Source: Caprimulgus europaeus (Eukaryota > Chordata > Aves > Caprimulgiformes > Caprimulgidae). From it: DNA of 64,000 nt. The notes below the pieces were generated by a model. The model did no database searches, was not told the DNA's origin, and worked only from the letters and a program-made list of their open reading frames with translations. Positions 1-13,200 of this stretch are shown piece by piece (positions within the stretch are counted from its first letter, which is position 1; the number at the start of each line of letters is the position of its first letter). Made by a program: the position numbers and the translations under genes. The DNA lies in contig OU015523.1 in NCBI GenBank assembly GCA_907165065.1, positions 22,161,834 to 22,225,833 on the forward strand, read 5' to 3'.

Positions 1-313
1 ATTATGGACATAAAAGAAAAATAATGAACAGTAATAAAATTCCTTTTAAAATTTGTTTGGACTGCAAAATCTGTACTACATCGCTTTTGGATTTGTGTAG
101 GTATTTGGTTTTAGGGACACTTTCTTAATATAGACAGAGCATGGAGATAAGAAGGAAGATGGTACCAATAAAACTTATCCCTTTACTTGAAGAATAAACC
201 AGAGTAACAGAAACACATTCACGTCAGTAAACAGCTTTGCTATTGCAGTATATAGTAATGCATGCATAGCAATAAATTCATAGAATGCGCTCCGTTATTG
301 AGACCAAACCTCG

Positions 314-781
314 TCAAGTCTGCATTAGCTCCTGATAAATGTCACTGAGGGATTTGTTGTACGTGGAGTACAAACCATGTTTTTCTGGAACCAGCGGGGG
401 CTGCCATTTTGGGCGCTGTGCAGCGGCACCACGCTGCAGAAAGCCCGGCCGTACCCCTTCACAAACGGTCTGATCTGCCTTTTGTCTGGTTTGCTCGCTT
501 TCTTCCATTCCAGATCTTTCAGTCAAAAGCCGTATGCTCTGGATGAGGAAAGCACACGACATTACCACAGCGTTGCTATGGGGACTGATGAAGACAAGAC
601 TCTTCGGGGGCACAGGGCGATGGCATGAGCCGGGAACGGCAGGCGGGACCGCTGCCCTGCCTTCGTGGCGGTGAGCGCCCCGGCCGTCACTGCAGCTATC
701 GCCGACACCCTTGACTCGCTCACATGGGGCTTCGCGCGGTTGGGCCAAGGCGCTGCCCCGCTTCTTCGGCCGGTCGGTCAA
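314..781 (-). other. Divergent minus-strand ORF, possible unrecognised gene
   Basis: An open frame of 155 codons reads away from CXADR out of the CpG island and ends at 314. I do not recognise the product. The N-terminal part looks like translated GC-rich promoter. The C-terminal part, from an internal Met (MEESEQTRQK) to YSTYNKSLSDIYQELMQT, has a more protein-like mix. A sequence resembling a splice acceptor (tttcctcatccag, minus strand) lies inside it, so a spliced minus-strand gene is possible. Against coding: a YY1-like GCCATTTT (403-410) and an RFX-like half-site (572-581) suggest promoter sequence, no AATAAA follows on the minus strand within the window, and a + strand ORF overlaps much of it. 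Confidence 0.25.
572..581 (+). promoter_or_regulatory. RFX X-box-like half-site (GTTGCTATGG)
   Basis: GTTGCTATGG matches the strong half of an X-box. The second half is imperfect. It lies about 590 bp upstream of the CXADR ATG at the edge of the CpG island. Function is speculative. Confidence 0.25.
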
Positions 782-1042
782 GGCGGCGGGCCATCAGCGC
801 AGCGGCGGCGCAGGCCCCGGCGCCGGGGAGCTCTGCGTGCGGGCGGCCGAGCCCCGGCCAGCCCCGCGGAGGACGGGCGCTGCCCGTCGCCCAGGTGTGC
901 GGGCACGCGTGGCCCCGCCGGGGGCGGCCGCTGACCGCGGGGCTTGCGCAGCGGCGCGGGGCGGGAGAGGCGGCGGTAGGTGCCGCTGGCGCGGGCGGAC
1001 ACCGCCGACCGGCCGCTGTGGGGGGGCTGGGGCGGGTGCCGG

Positions 1043-1054
1043 CCGGAAGTGACG
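1043..1054 (+). promoter_or_regulatory. ETS/CRE-half composite site (CCGGAAGTGACG)
   Basis: The string CCGGAAGTGACG joins an ETS core (CCGGAAGT) directly to a CREB/ATF half-site (TGACG), about 110 bp upstream of the CXADR start codon. ETS sites of this type are common near start sites of CpG-island promoters. The motif match is direct; its use is inferred. Confidence 0.5.
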
Positions 1055-1063
1055 GGGCCGGGC

Positions 1064-1074
1064 TGATTCACCTG
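1064..1074 (+). promoter_or_regulatory. AP-1-like site overlapping a CACCTG E-box
   Basis: TGATTCA (1064-1070) overlaps CACCTG (1069-1074) about 95 bp upstream of the ATG. CACCTG is the E-box type bound by SNAI/ZEB repressors, which control many epithelial junction genes. Only the motif is seen; function is inferred. Confidence 0.3.
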
Positions 1075-1164
1075 CTGGGCGGTGCGCGCGGGGCGGGGAG
1101 GTGCCCGCAGGGAGTCGCGCGGACGGAGCCTCTGGTGCCGCTCGCCCGCTGCTCGCGCCGCGCC

Positions 1165-1210
1165 ATGGAGCTGCCGGTGGTGCTGGTGTCCCTCGTGCTC
1201 TGCTCCGCAG
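1165..1210 (+). CDS. CXADR: CXADR coding exon 1 (signal peptide)
   Basis: This exon encodes [15 protein letters not shown] plus the first base of a Gly codon. The hydrophobic run is the secretion signal. The ATG lies in a good Kozak context (gccgcgccATGG) inside the CpG island. It ends at GCAG with donor GTGGGC at 1211, in phase 1. The short signal exon followed by a very long first intron is the usual CXADR layout. No nearer in-frame ATG was preferred. Confidence 0.93.
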
Positions 1211-4200
1211 GTGGGCGCCGAGCGCAGGTGGAGGGGAGAGGACCGACGGGAAGGGAGGGAGGTGGCGGCGGCGGCTCTGTCGGGTTGGGATAAAGGGCGG
1301 CGGGGCCGGGAGCTGCTGCCTGTCCCGTTCTGCCCCGGTGACCGAGGGGCGCCTGTTCCGCCGCCCGTTGGGTGCCCCCGCGTGCGCGCCTGTGTGTATC
1401 GGGGGGGAGGCGGCTGGGCGCGGGGGCTCTGTCTCCGCCAGCCCCTCTCCCTGGCGGCCGTTGCCGCCGCCCTCTGCCCGCCTGCGGGTGCGGCCGGGAA
1501 GCGGAGCCTGAGGCGTGGTGCCCGGGCGGGCGCTGGCTGCCGGGGCGCGCTGCCGGTCTGACCTGGGCTTTGTTCGCCGCCCGCCGGCGGGGTGGCCGGC
1601 GCCGCTGCCGCCGTTTGATTCTTTCTCCCCCTCCCCCCGCCTCTGTCCGCCCCCCTCGCGGGCAGCCCTCGGCGTGGCTGGGGACGACCCTTCCCGCGGT
1701 GGATTCAGCGAGCCTCCCGTCCTGCTTTCCTCGGGCTCCGGCGGCTGTGCGTGGCGGCCTTTCCGGGCGGCCCCGCCGGCGGTGCGGTTGCGGTGCCCTG
1801 CCGCCCGCCCGGTGTCGCTCCCGGCGTCCCGCCTCTGGATGCGCCCCGCTCCCGGGGCCCGCGGCGTGGGCGGACGGCGAGGAAGCACCACTCGTGGAAT
1901 CCCAAGTGAAAAGAGCAAGAAAATTAAATTAAAAAAAAAAACAAACTCACAGCACCAAAACCAGCCGCGCGTGTGTAATAACCTCCTCAGGATCTGGATC
2001 TGAGTTCAAGGTTGGTCTGATTCTGAGAGGGTGGAAGGGGCCAGGTGTCTTCCAGAGAGCTCTGGCCACCCAGTTGTCCCGGACTCAATGGCTGCGATTG
2101 AACTGTGGAGAAAACATGAGAGAATTAGAGGGTAGTGGGAGAAGGGAAGGGAGTTGAATTAGTTAGATCTAAAGTCGTTTGTTTTTCTTGCTGAGAGAAA
2201 ACAAAGGAGTAGATATTGTCAGCCAAACCAAAACAAACCAAACGTGCCTGGGCTGCCATAAAGTAGGCAAACTTTCCTTTCAAACATGAGATGTTAGTTG
2301 GTTCCTGTGATGAGCTCAGTTGAAGTGCCATGTTAATGTTTCTGAAAATAATTGTTAAAAAAAGTAAAAATGGTTTCAACTAAAGTTATGTGAAACTACA
2401 AAAGATGACAAAACACCTGTGGAGGTTAAAGTTCACAGTAAAATATGTGTCAGTGGTGTCAGGAGGCCAGTTTTTGTCTCCTGTTGAAATGTTAATGCCT
2501 TTGTTGATGTCACTGCTGTTTTGGGAAATTACTCATGGGATCAAAATTCTGTGTCTATAATGGAATGATGAACTCTGATCTGCATGAAAGGATAGAGGTG
2601 GTTCTACATTAACTCTTGTTTCTCTATGCGGGGTTAGAAACAAGATAGATGCTGTGTAGGAACTTTGAGTTGCTAGTATTTAGTGACTAGGTTAGCAATT
2701 AAGATTGATATTGAAACACTTAGTGTAACTAAAGCTGAAAAAAAAGCTTCCTGTGTGTACTGCAGATGAGCTGGATGACTGCTAGGATGTTAAAGTCTGT
2801 GATAGTCTGAAGCTAGGAATAATTATTGTATGAGAAAATATAAAACCAGAACAATTTTTTACACTTTAGTTGTGCTGAAGTATACAGCTGTCTTCAGACT
2901 TCACTGTGAAATTGGATGACTTTTTAAATAATGTTTTTGTGTTTTGATTAGGAGTATCTTTAGTTATTTGGGTGACTGTACCCTGAAAGACACATTTCAC
3001 AGTCCTCTGAAGGTTAAGTTATTAAATAGTCTACATATCACAGGAGTTGATGCTTCCTCTGAGTTTGCTTGTGTTTGTTCCCTATCAGACTGAGTTAATA
3101 TTTGTGGATCTGTATTGCAGATAAACATTACTCCCTTTGCTGAGGGAACAGATGTCACTAAGTTGCAGTTCTCTGTATGGACCAAACTTAGAGGAAACTA
3201 ATTTTTGTGCAGCTGAGCGAAAGCTGTTGGCAGTGGGGGATTGTCTGTGTAGATGCTGAAGTCTACTTGGGTTTGTGGTACTGGAATGATTTGTCATGTG
3301 ATTTTAAGTCTTGCACTGTGTGCTATTTTCACAGCTTTTTTCCCCATGTAAGCCTTATTTTCTTTGTTTCACTGTCACTAAAAGTAAAGGATTCAAAATA
3401 ACTGATTTTTTTTATAAATAAGGAGGCTTATCTTGACTGTACAAAATACACCTTCAGCGAGCAACAGGGCTAAACTGTTACCTGTTGAAACAGGAAAGTG
3501 TTTGGGTTTAAGCCTTCCCTGAACCCTGCTCAGGGGTTTAATCCCTCTTTTAAAGTCAATTTCACAGTCATAAATAACTGAATTGGAAACTTCCTTTGCC
3601 GTGCAGGAAGGGAAGCGTTCATCCTTGAGCATTTCAGGGTACTGGGGGAGAACAGGTCTTTTCTGCCCTATCACTGTAATTAATAATGAATTAATCAATT
3701 CATTACCTCAATATTAAATGGCTGTGCAGGTACTGATAAATAACTTGTGGCAGTTTTTCCTTGCATTGGTGCTTCTGGAAGATGACCACAAAATAGATTG
3801 GTGTAGTGAAATTCGGTCTTGCAGACTTCTGGTATGAATTTATATTTGGATAGCTATTTCTGCACTCATAAGAGCTTTTCTAATTATACTGATTTTTCTC
3901 TATCTAAAAATGCATTCCAAATCTGTGGAGAGTGAGAACTTGATGGCCATTTGAAGGGTCTGTTGGTATGTATTGTAGTTCAAGTAGCTGGGGATTCCCA
4001 AAATGTGCAAATTCTGTTTATCTTAAATGAACATTGTATAGCTGTCATCAACAATTCCTGGAACAGGGTAATAGAAATAATGTACCTCTTTAGACCTTTA
4101 AATATTTTATTGAGGTAATTTGTATTAAACTGTTTTCCAAAAAGCAATACAGAATTCTGGTTTGAAGAGGAAAGCTCAAGTTAAGTGCTGACAGATCATT

Positions 4201-7200
4201 TTGTTAAGTCTTATGAATGTGTAGACTAGTATATGCTTTTTGGTTAATTCTAAGCTTTCCAGAATGTGTGGTCATCTTAAGAGCTGATATAAAGAAAGTC
4301 TATTGTTTTTCATTGTCCGTGACACTGAGCATGTGTTTACCTATGCTGTGACTTCAGCGGGACTGTGTATGTACTGGTAACCTTTTCCTGGCTATACAGT
4401 GTTATGCTGTGCACATAAATGCTCAAATTGAAGATAAGAATGTGAGTAGAATTTTAAGATAAATAACTTTGCAGGGATTCCTTTAGTCTGTAGTGATAGT
4501 TATCTCTGCTGCTCTTGTGGTGATGGCTTGTGTGGGTGGTTTGTTGTTTGTTTTGGTTGTGTTTTTTTTACAATAGTAGTAGGAGGTAATTTTATACTAT
4601 ATTGAAATTCTGCAACATGCAATGCTTTATTAATAGAAAATTAAGCTATTAAAGTTCAGGTAAGCTTTGAGAAAAGTCTATGGTTATTGCCCTATCATTA
4701 AGTAATATTAATAAAACTTGCAAAAGTATTTCCAATAATGTGCATACGGGAGCAGTACTTAATGCAGGCTTGGTAAGTCAGTATTTGGTGGCTAGTACAC
4801 TTTGACAGGTATGTATAATAAGAAACTTAACCCCATTCGTGTTTTTATGTGTGCAACAGGATCTTACAGAAGCTTAAATTAGGAGAAATCTGACTACCCC
4901 CAGAGTTAAATGATCATTCCTGTCCCAGTCTCTTAATTGCTAAACCTGGTATGCTTCATCCATTGCAGAGTAATTGTAATAACTTGCAGGGTTCAAGTTC
5001 TTCTCAAGTGTCCGCTGACATTAAAAGTTATCTGAAGTTCAGGCCTCCTTTCCTAGGTTTCCTGGATCTTAGTGTTTCAAGAAGTATAAAAACCTTTAAC
5101 CAGAGATGACTTAATCAACTAGTTACTGCTGTGACATCGGCCATGAGATATAAATTGCAGTAATTTTGCTTTAACTGATTTTGTGTTTATCTGAAGGTAT
5201 TTTATGCATTCAGAGTGCTGCTGCAGAGGTCATTATAGCTCATCACTTTGGTCTCCTCTGACTGGTCCCCCTTGCAGGCTTCCCCTGTGTTGCATCAAAC
5301 TTCAGCTGCCTGTCTGTCTTCACTCCCCGTGCTTGTCACAGCTTCGTCCAAAGCAGAGTCTGCTTAATATAGAGATGAATCTACCACTCCTAAATGGCTG
5401 GTTTAGCGTCTTTCATCTGAGTACTAGTATGCGTTGCAACTGATTCCATCTGTGCTTTGAGAAATTCCTTGTGTATCTTCAAATCTTCCCCAAGTATCGG
5501 AGTGTTTTAAAACTCATTTGCCACAGTGCCCACAGAGATTTGAACAGACTAGGGAGCTTGTTTTTGGGGACAGTGTTGTTTCATCATACTTCCTAACACA
5601 TTAAACAATCTGTTGCTTGCATGTATTCATAAGTTTTTAATGGCAGGGATTCTCTTTTTGTTCTTGTTGCAACCTCTGGTTCATTTAGCTTTTAGATGAT
5701 ATGCAAAATGTTATAAATAAGGAGAAGTTTCAACAATTGTGTGGCTCACCAGCTTGTAAGAATGCCCCCCATCAGTTTAGTCACTGCTAGCTAAATATGG
5801 TTAGCTTATGCTGGCTCTTCCCTTCCCTTTTCTTTTCTTTCTTTTTTTTTTCCCTCTATTTAGGGAATTCCTCTTTTTACTAGTTTTCATCTTTCAGGGG
5901 ATGGTTATAAGAAGAGACACTTCAGCCTGTTGCCATGGGAGTAAGTGGCCGTGAAGCTATAGTTCTGTGGAAGCCTGTTTCAGTAGCAGCTTGAACATAA
6001 GCAGCCCCTGCATCCTTGCTGGTCATTTCCTTTACCACACAACTGCTTTAGTGGTGTGAGTGCATGGTAAATGGGTCTGAGTTGAAGCTGCTTAAAACTT
6101 TCATTATTTTTTTTTTTAACCAATTAGATTGCAGGACTTGAAACAAAGAGTTTTGACAACAACGTGTCCTGGTACAGGGCAGGAATGAGTGACAGGAAGG
6201 ATGGCAGAAGAGCATTAGGAGGAAAACTCATTCTGCTTGACCAATATTCTCCCTTTGGAGAAAATATCTGTATAATGTTGGCTTGGAGGAGCTTAACTGG
6301 GGATTCTGACTACATAGCTACATCAGGTAATCAGCTGAATGGCTAGATGTTACCTCAAAGATTATTTTTGCATTCTAGTTCATGTTGTACCTGGCATTCA
6401 TCTGGCTCCTTGGCAAGCCAGTTCAGGGAGTTCCAACATCAGAAAAATACTAAATTTTTGTAAGGTCAGTTTTCTACCTGTTTCTTTTCCTGATCTAAGT
6501 CTACGAGATCAAGTCTGAGTTGTAACAAAAGAGTCAGCTGGAACCTCAAACCCATGTGAGTGGAGTATATTACTATTGATGTTTGTTTGTTTGTATCACG
6601 TACTTACTGGATTCTGTATTCAAAACTTGTAATGTGGTAGAGAGGCAAGATTTGGAGCTGTACGGGCTGTAGGATGGAGCCACTCGCCAGTGCTGGGATG
6701 TCATTTAGCTGTTGTTAAGAAGCATCTGATGTACTTGGTGGTCACAAGTTTTGCAGTTCCGCTGTCTGCTACGTTTTTTGAATGGGTGTTTTTTGCGCCC
6801 TGTAGCTAAAACCTACACTAGTGTGTTGAAAAATGATTAATCAACAAGAAATAATTGGTGTATGTAGAAGGAAGGATGAGAATTTCATAAATTCAGAACT
6901 GTTTTAACTTGTGCAGAGTAAGTTTGTATAGGGCATTGAAATTTAATATATTCAGTGGTCCTGCAGTTCTTCCTTTTAGATGTATTAGTGGCATAAGCTA
7001 AAAGGAATGTTTCATCTCAGTTGTTTTAAGGCATGTAAAAAAAATGTGTGTGTGTATATATACAGTAAAGCTTCACTAAATTTTTAAATGACTAGTTAAC
7101 TTTGTGGCTATTTAGACTAGATATTCTAATTCTTTCAGCTTATTCTTTTCTGGCTGTTCCTTACCTGGGCACAGGGTGGGAAGCAAAAGCAGGCATACAT

Positions 7201-10200
7201 CCATTTCTTTCTCTCATTGTGGTGCTTCACCTTTTTTTTTTTTTTTTTTTTAGAAACAGTAACAACATAACAACCCAAACAAACCTCAACCTTGTACTAC
7301 TCAAATAATTTTCAGTCTTAATGCAAAACTTGCATGTGCTAGGAAGAAGCATTGTGTGTTCTAGAGAGCCAAAACCCCTTTCTTGACTCAAGTGAAAATA
7401 ATATGGCTGCTCAGTTAAGTATGTGATGTACTTAAGTCCCTGATGCGTTGACTGACAGATGTGCCTGACAGGTTCACACTGCAAAAGAGCTACTTCATTC
7501 AATTTCTTTTTAAATACTACCAAATTGTCAGGAAAAAAAAAAAATAAATAATGTGACTTGATTGCTTAGTGACTGTGTAAGTCTTCAGTATCTATTTGTA
7601 ATGGGCTAAAGGGAAAAAGAACCCAACAGTTGATGTAAACTTGGTAGGGGAGAGGCAGGCTTCTGTGCAAATGAATCATGTCAGGATTTGAGTTCTGATA
7701 TATTTTGTTTTGCTTTGGCTGCAAAAACTCTTTGTAATAGTTGGCCCTCATTTCATTTTACACTTAATATGATATTTAGATGGTTCCTTAATGGCTCTTC
7801 AGGAGCGGTTGAAGGTACAGTTTCACATTACACCTAGCCGCATTACACCAGACGTAATCGCATCATGTCTGTAACTTCACATGTCCATTGAGGTTGTTGC
7901 TGCTTCCAGTGATGGTGTTGGGTTCCTTCTTCCCTCCCTTGTGTCAGAGCAGCATCACACAGCTGCTATGTGAGTTCATGCAGCTGATACAAAAGAAAAC
8001 TTTGTTTTCTGGAGTGTTTTTTCCTGTCAGGTGAGTTCACTGATTCAGACCACTTTGTGGCTGCGCAGTACCGCTCGCTCTGAGGGCTGGCAGCAGCCTG
8101 GCTGGTGTAGTTGTCATGTGAAATTGGTCTCTGTGGGTGAGGGGAATCCCTGGCAGTATAAGCAAATCCTGGTCAAATTCTGGCTTTGTGCTCCTGTCAC
8201 TTACCTTGTGCTTGTGAGACCCACATTTGGAGAACCCTACCTGCAGAGAAAAAGCAAAACTTCTTATGCAGGGTCAGTTTTTAGCAGAGTCAACTCTTCC
8301 TTCTGGGTTTCTGCCTTTTTGCATAAAGTGTTACACTTGCATAAAGGGAGGAGACAGGATCAAACCCGAGGATTAGAGGGCAACACCTCAGCAAATCCAA
8401 AGTATTCTAGTTGTCATTTTGTTAGTACTGCAGGCTGAATTGGGTCATGCTGGGTTATTTAAATATGACCAAGCATTAAACCTCGGAACTCGCTGTGATG
8501 TTCTGTAGATGTTGGGCTAAATGTTACTCCTGTTCTTAAAATTAAGATTAATCCCAATTTTTGTTACAATATCCCCTCCCCCTTTGTGTTGCCCTCCCCC
8601 CAAAGCATATCCTTTCCTTCAGTAATAGATACAGACGCTCCTTCTCTCAGCTTGATAAGCGCGTCCCTCTCGAGTAAGGTCATCAACTGCTGCATTGCTA
8701 GGATACTGGGCAAGTGACTTTGGGTTTAGCAACAAAAAAGCTTCAAGAATGTGCTGAACAAGAAAGGAGCACAAGGATGGTTGGAAAGGGATGTTGGATA
8801 GAATTGGAAGGTAAAGGGAATGTCAGGGAAGAAGTGGAAGTTGGGGAGGGGAGTGGGAAAAATGTAAAAGATCAGTAAAGCTTTAGCCCATGATTTTTAG
8901 GTTTTTCTTAGTTGCATAACTGTTCTAGCTCATCTCAGTGAATTGTAGTTGAAAATGAAATTAAACTCATCCTATGTATTTGCAGGGTTGAGATGATTTG
9001 TAGTTTGGTTTATATGCATCTTAACGTAATTTTTTTTTTATTAGATTGGGAGGATGAATAACTTCTAAATTGTGCAGTACGTTTTAAACTGGAGCATGGG
9101 TGTGCAACACTATGTGAATTAGAACTAGTTATTCATTTAATGCTGTCTGAGGACATCCAGACTGAAAGAGCATCTTTTCTGTGTTTGAAGAAGTATACTT
9201 GGCCTGTTTTCTGTTGTTTCAAGGTTGGATTTCTTTCTTGTGTGATTTGATGGAGGATTTGTGGTTTCAGGTGAACTGTGGTAGATACTCAGTAACTTAA
9301 TGGTTGTTGTTGAATTGATGTATTTTGTCAGATTATTCAAGCTAGACCAACGCAGGATTGCTTCAACTTTGGCTTCTGTTTGAAGCAGATCACCTTAAGG
9401 TGGTGTTCATAGTATTCCAAAGGGGAATAAATTTTTTTGAGCTGCTCTGCAAGAAGTGTGAGCTTAGAGTGGCAAAACTTCAATTTTTGGAACTGTTCAG
9501 ATTTCAGTGGTTGCTGAAAACCCTGGTTCTTCAAGTCTGAGGATCAGACAGTAGAAAGGAATGTAAGACTTAGTGGTGGAGTCCTCTTTTATTGTGGAAG
9601 CGATGAAACGAGATGTCAGAAATAGGCAGGGAGAAAGTAAATCCATGATTTGAAGAATTAATGTCACACTGGTTACTTCAAGGGTAAGTACAACTGGGAG
9701 GCTTTGCCCAGTAGTGTGCCTCAGAAAAGTAGTGCTTTTTCCCCCTAGTTCAGAGGAAGTGAAATTTGGAAATACAAACCCACTGTTTTGAGACACAGCA
9801 GCAGGAGAGTTGACTGTTCGGGTGGTAGAACTTTGCCAGGATTATTCCAATATGCAGAGGTGTTTTTTGTATATTTTGCTTGAAGCGCTTATTCTGTTTC
9901 ATCAGCCCTCTCTTTGTAGCTTATGGCAGAACCTTCCTCCATGGACTTAAGTCTTTTAGCTGCACCACCTGTGGAAAAAGTGTCCTGAAAACTTGATGAG
10001 ACCAGAGCTCTGTGAGTTTGGTCACTCAGCTTCATTCTACTATTGGTAAGGCAACTGAGATGAAATGTGAAAGAGAGGGATTTAAAAATCTTTCCTCCAC
10101 TAAGTGTTCATATAAAACTCTTTCCTCCATAAATTGTTTTGTGGATTTAGTTTCCTGAACTATTTTTATATTTAGTCTGGGACTAAACGGACTAGGGAGG

Positions 10201-13200
10201 AGGAGACAGTGTTTGGAGTGAGGAATGGGAGCCAAATACAGAATCATAGAATGAACTGGGTTGGAAGGGACCTTCAAAGGCCATCTAGTCCAACCCCTCT
10301 GTAGTAAAGCAGGGACTTCATTACTAGAGCAGGTTGCAGGTAGATATCTTTTTTTCTAGTGAGTGCTGTTATTCTTGTGTTGCCTTTACATTCTCTGACT
10401 CCATATCTGTATCTTTTCTGCACAGTAGAAGGGCTTCACTAAGATCTGTGACTCTGATTAACTTACAGGATGCTATCCTGGGAGGTGTGAAATGCAGGTG
10501 TAAACATCTTTTATCTGAATGTTAAATCTCTGTCTTCAGGGATTAATCAGTGTTCTGGCTAGTGGATTTAGGATAGTATAGAGAGGCAAGTTTTTATCTT
10601 CTCTAACCTTTTTGGGTTGGGCCTTTTTGAGGTTTAAATAGAGCAATATGTAGTATGTTAATGCCAGCACCTTTGGAAATGTTAGATTTAGAAGTGCTTG
10701 ATCCTTTTGCTAAGATGGTGTGTGGGGTTTTTTTATTCCTTACTATGAACTGTTTTTCTATGAAATTTGTGTTGTAGCATTATATGATGACCACAGTGTC
10801 AAGCATGGGAAAAAATGTGGTCTGTGAAGCATATTAAATATTAACTATTAAAACTTTTGATACTAGCAGGACAGTACTTTGTTAGAAAAAGCTTTTCAAT
10901 TTGCCTTTATCAGTAGTGGATTATTCTAAAAATCTTGAATTCTCTGCAGACTTCTACAATTATTACATACTAAAACCAAACCTTCTTTGATGCAGATCCA
11001 CTATAGACTCAGGTGCAGTAATGCTGTGCCATTTTTTTTCTTGTTGTATTCACTGCTGCATGATTATCTAGCTTTCAGTAGTTCCTTGCCTGTTGCTTGC
11101 TTGTTTCTTTCCCTCATCTCTTGCTTATTCTTACCTTGGATGAAGTTGCTGTGAAGGTTAAGTGTTCTCTAGTACCTAGGTGGCTGACTAAATTAATAGG
11201 ACATGTATTGAGCTAATACATATTTCAAGTTCTGTCCTGAAACATTTGATGATATTTGTGTACTTTGGCTGTAAAAGACAATTTTAGAGTTTTGTTCTCA
11301 TATCAAAAGTCCACAAATCTGTTGAATTTGCTTTCTAAAGGGAGGACAACTAATTTTTTTAATCCTTCTATTAAACTTCTGGTTTTCTTCTTTATTGACA
11401 TGGTTACTTTAATGCTTACTAGGTTAAAGAAGACTCATTAGCGACCTTTCTTTATGTTGTTCTGTGTTATATGTACCATGGAAAAACACTGAAGTTGAGA
11501 AAATAAGTATGACTAGAGCTGGTTGATAAACTGGAATTGACTTTTTTTCCCTTCACTCTCTGGCCCCCCAAGTTGCTTATCCTGAATTTCTGAAGCCTGA
11601 TATAACTTCTACAGAAACTGAAGTGGTGTTAACTCTGCCTTAATCTGTGTTAGACCTCATCAGGACCAGGGACGCAATGTTTTCAGGCTCTTTTGTGGAA
11701 CGGTGATGCTTGCCAGAAGTTGTAGGGTTTATGACGTGGGAAGTTAGATGCACCAAAGCTTCATAGTGGTTTGGGCTCAAGGTCCTGAGAGCTGTGACTG
11801 TAATGGGTCCTTGCTCTTGCTGTTGGAGGTAAGGTGCTGGAAACTGAAAGCTAGGCTTTTTTTGGCCTTTGGGGATCTCACTGGTAAAGCTAGGATTTGG
11901 CTTGGGGTACAGTCACAGCTGTGACAAACTGTGGTAAAACAGCATAAGGAAACTGCAGCTTGTGGCCATCTTGGCTGTGCTGATATGACTCAGCTCCTGG
12001 GTGCTGTAAAAATCACTAAACTTAATAATGTCAAATATTCTTTCCCCTTGATTTTTGTGAAGGCAACTGTTAATCCACTTCACTAGCAGTACCCTGCCTT
12101 GTAGAGGCTTGTTTTGGCATCACTTGAGGATACTGAAGTTTTCTGTAGTGAGGAAGACGGAGAAGATTGTGAGGCAATGGCTTCTTGAGGGATTTCAGCC
12201 GTGAAGGAAACGTATATTTGTCTTAGATTGTGCCAGTGAACACAGGGAAGTCTCCCTCAGCTTAGGTGTGTACTTCCTACTTGCCAAGAGTGTAAATTTA
12301 ATTCCCGTAGTTCTACAGGGCCTTATTTCAGAAATGCAATTTTGAAATAAGACATTGTAGAACTTCTGAGTGGGGGTGGGAAAGGAGTGAGTTGGGGAAC
12401 TTTGCTTTATAATATCACTAGAGCTAGCTGAAGAAATAGGAGGTTGACTGTGGATGAGAGACACATTCAGAGGGATGTGAAGGTAGTTTTTATTCAGAGG
12501 GGTGGGAGGTGGTTCTGGAGACTGAAGTCTGTCAAGTGAAAAGACTGGATTACAGCTATGTCTATAATGTGTATTTGAAAGAAGAGTCTAAGCTGAAGTG
12601 TCTCAAGTTAATTTTGTAGCTTGCATCTCAAAGCACTAACATGCATTTCTGGTTGTCATTATTTAATTCTCAAGGCCTCATTCTGTGAAGAAAAGCATTT
12701 AAGTATTTACAGCCATTCCTTGTTCAGAAGCAGGTATTGGCAAACAATGTGTTTTTTGGGGAGCCTGCTAGTAAAGTTGAAGTACTGTGCAAATACAGGT
12801 TGCAGGTGGATCATGTGTGGCTGGCTTTAAGTACAGCAACATCTCTGAGCTCCACTCTTGCCCCATGTAGAAGCAGTCTACGCTTAGTTGCAGTTGTGCT
12901 CCTTAGTGATTGCCATTTCAGGCATCAGTTTGAACCTGGCGGCAGCCTTGCCTCCATGGTGCATCTCCCCTACTCCTGCCCCTCGGTGTCTGTTAACCAT
13001 CATACCTGCTGCTGTTCCAAATGGGTTCCTGTCCTGTTACCCATTTAGGGAGGGACTGTGTCTTTTGGGTCACATAACACTTTTGTAACACAGTGCTATC
13101 TGATACCAGGAACATTCATGGAAAATTTAAATTTACACTTAAATTTGTGTAAGCCAGAAATCCAGATTTTCATTGTATCCTGAATTTTTAACTGTTTTTC

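Larger units (their letters stand above)
620..1890. promoter_or_regulatory. CpG island covering the CXADR promoter and exon 1
   Basis: The stretch is GC-rich with dense CpG, ending sharply where AT-rich sequence starts near 1900. It contains GC boxes (for example GGGGCGGG near 957 and 1089), an ETS/CRE composite at 1043-1054 and an E-box at 1069-1074. It has no obvious TATA box near the ATG, as expected for a CpG-island promoter with dispersed start sites. Long ORFs here are GC-driven artefacts. It may also drive minus-strand transcription. Confidence 0.85.

Noticed and set aside
794..1918. 374-codon minus-strand ORF across the CpG island
   Set aside because: Composition is Arg/Pro/Ala/Gly-dominated with no domain. 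Several overlapping long ORFs exist in other frames here. It is a GC-content artefact over the CXADR promoter.
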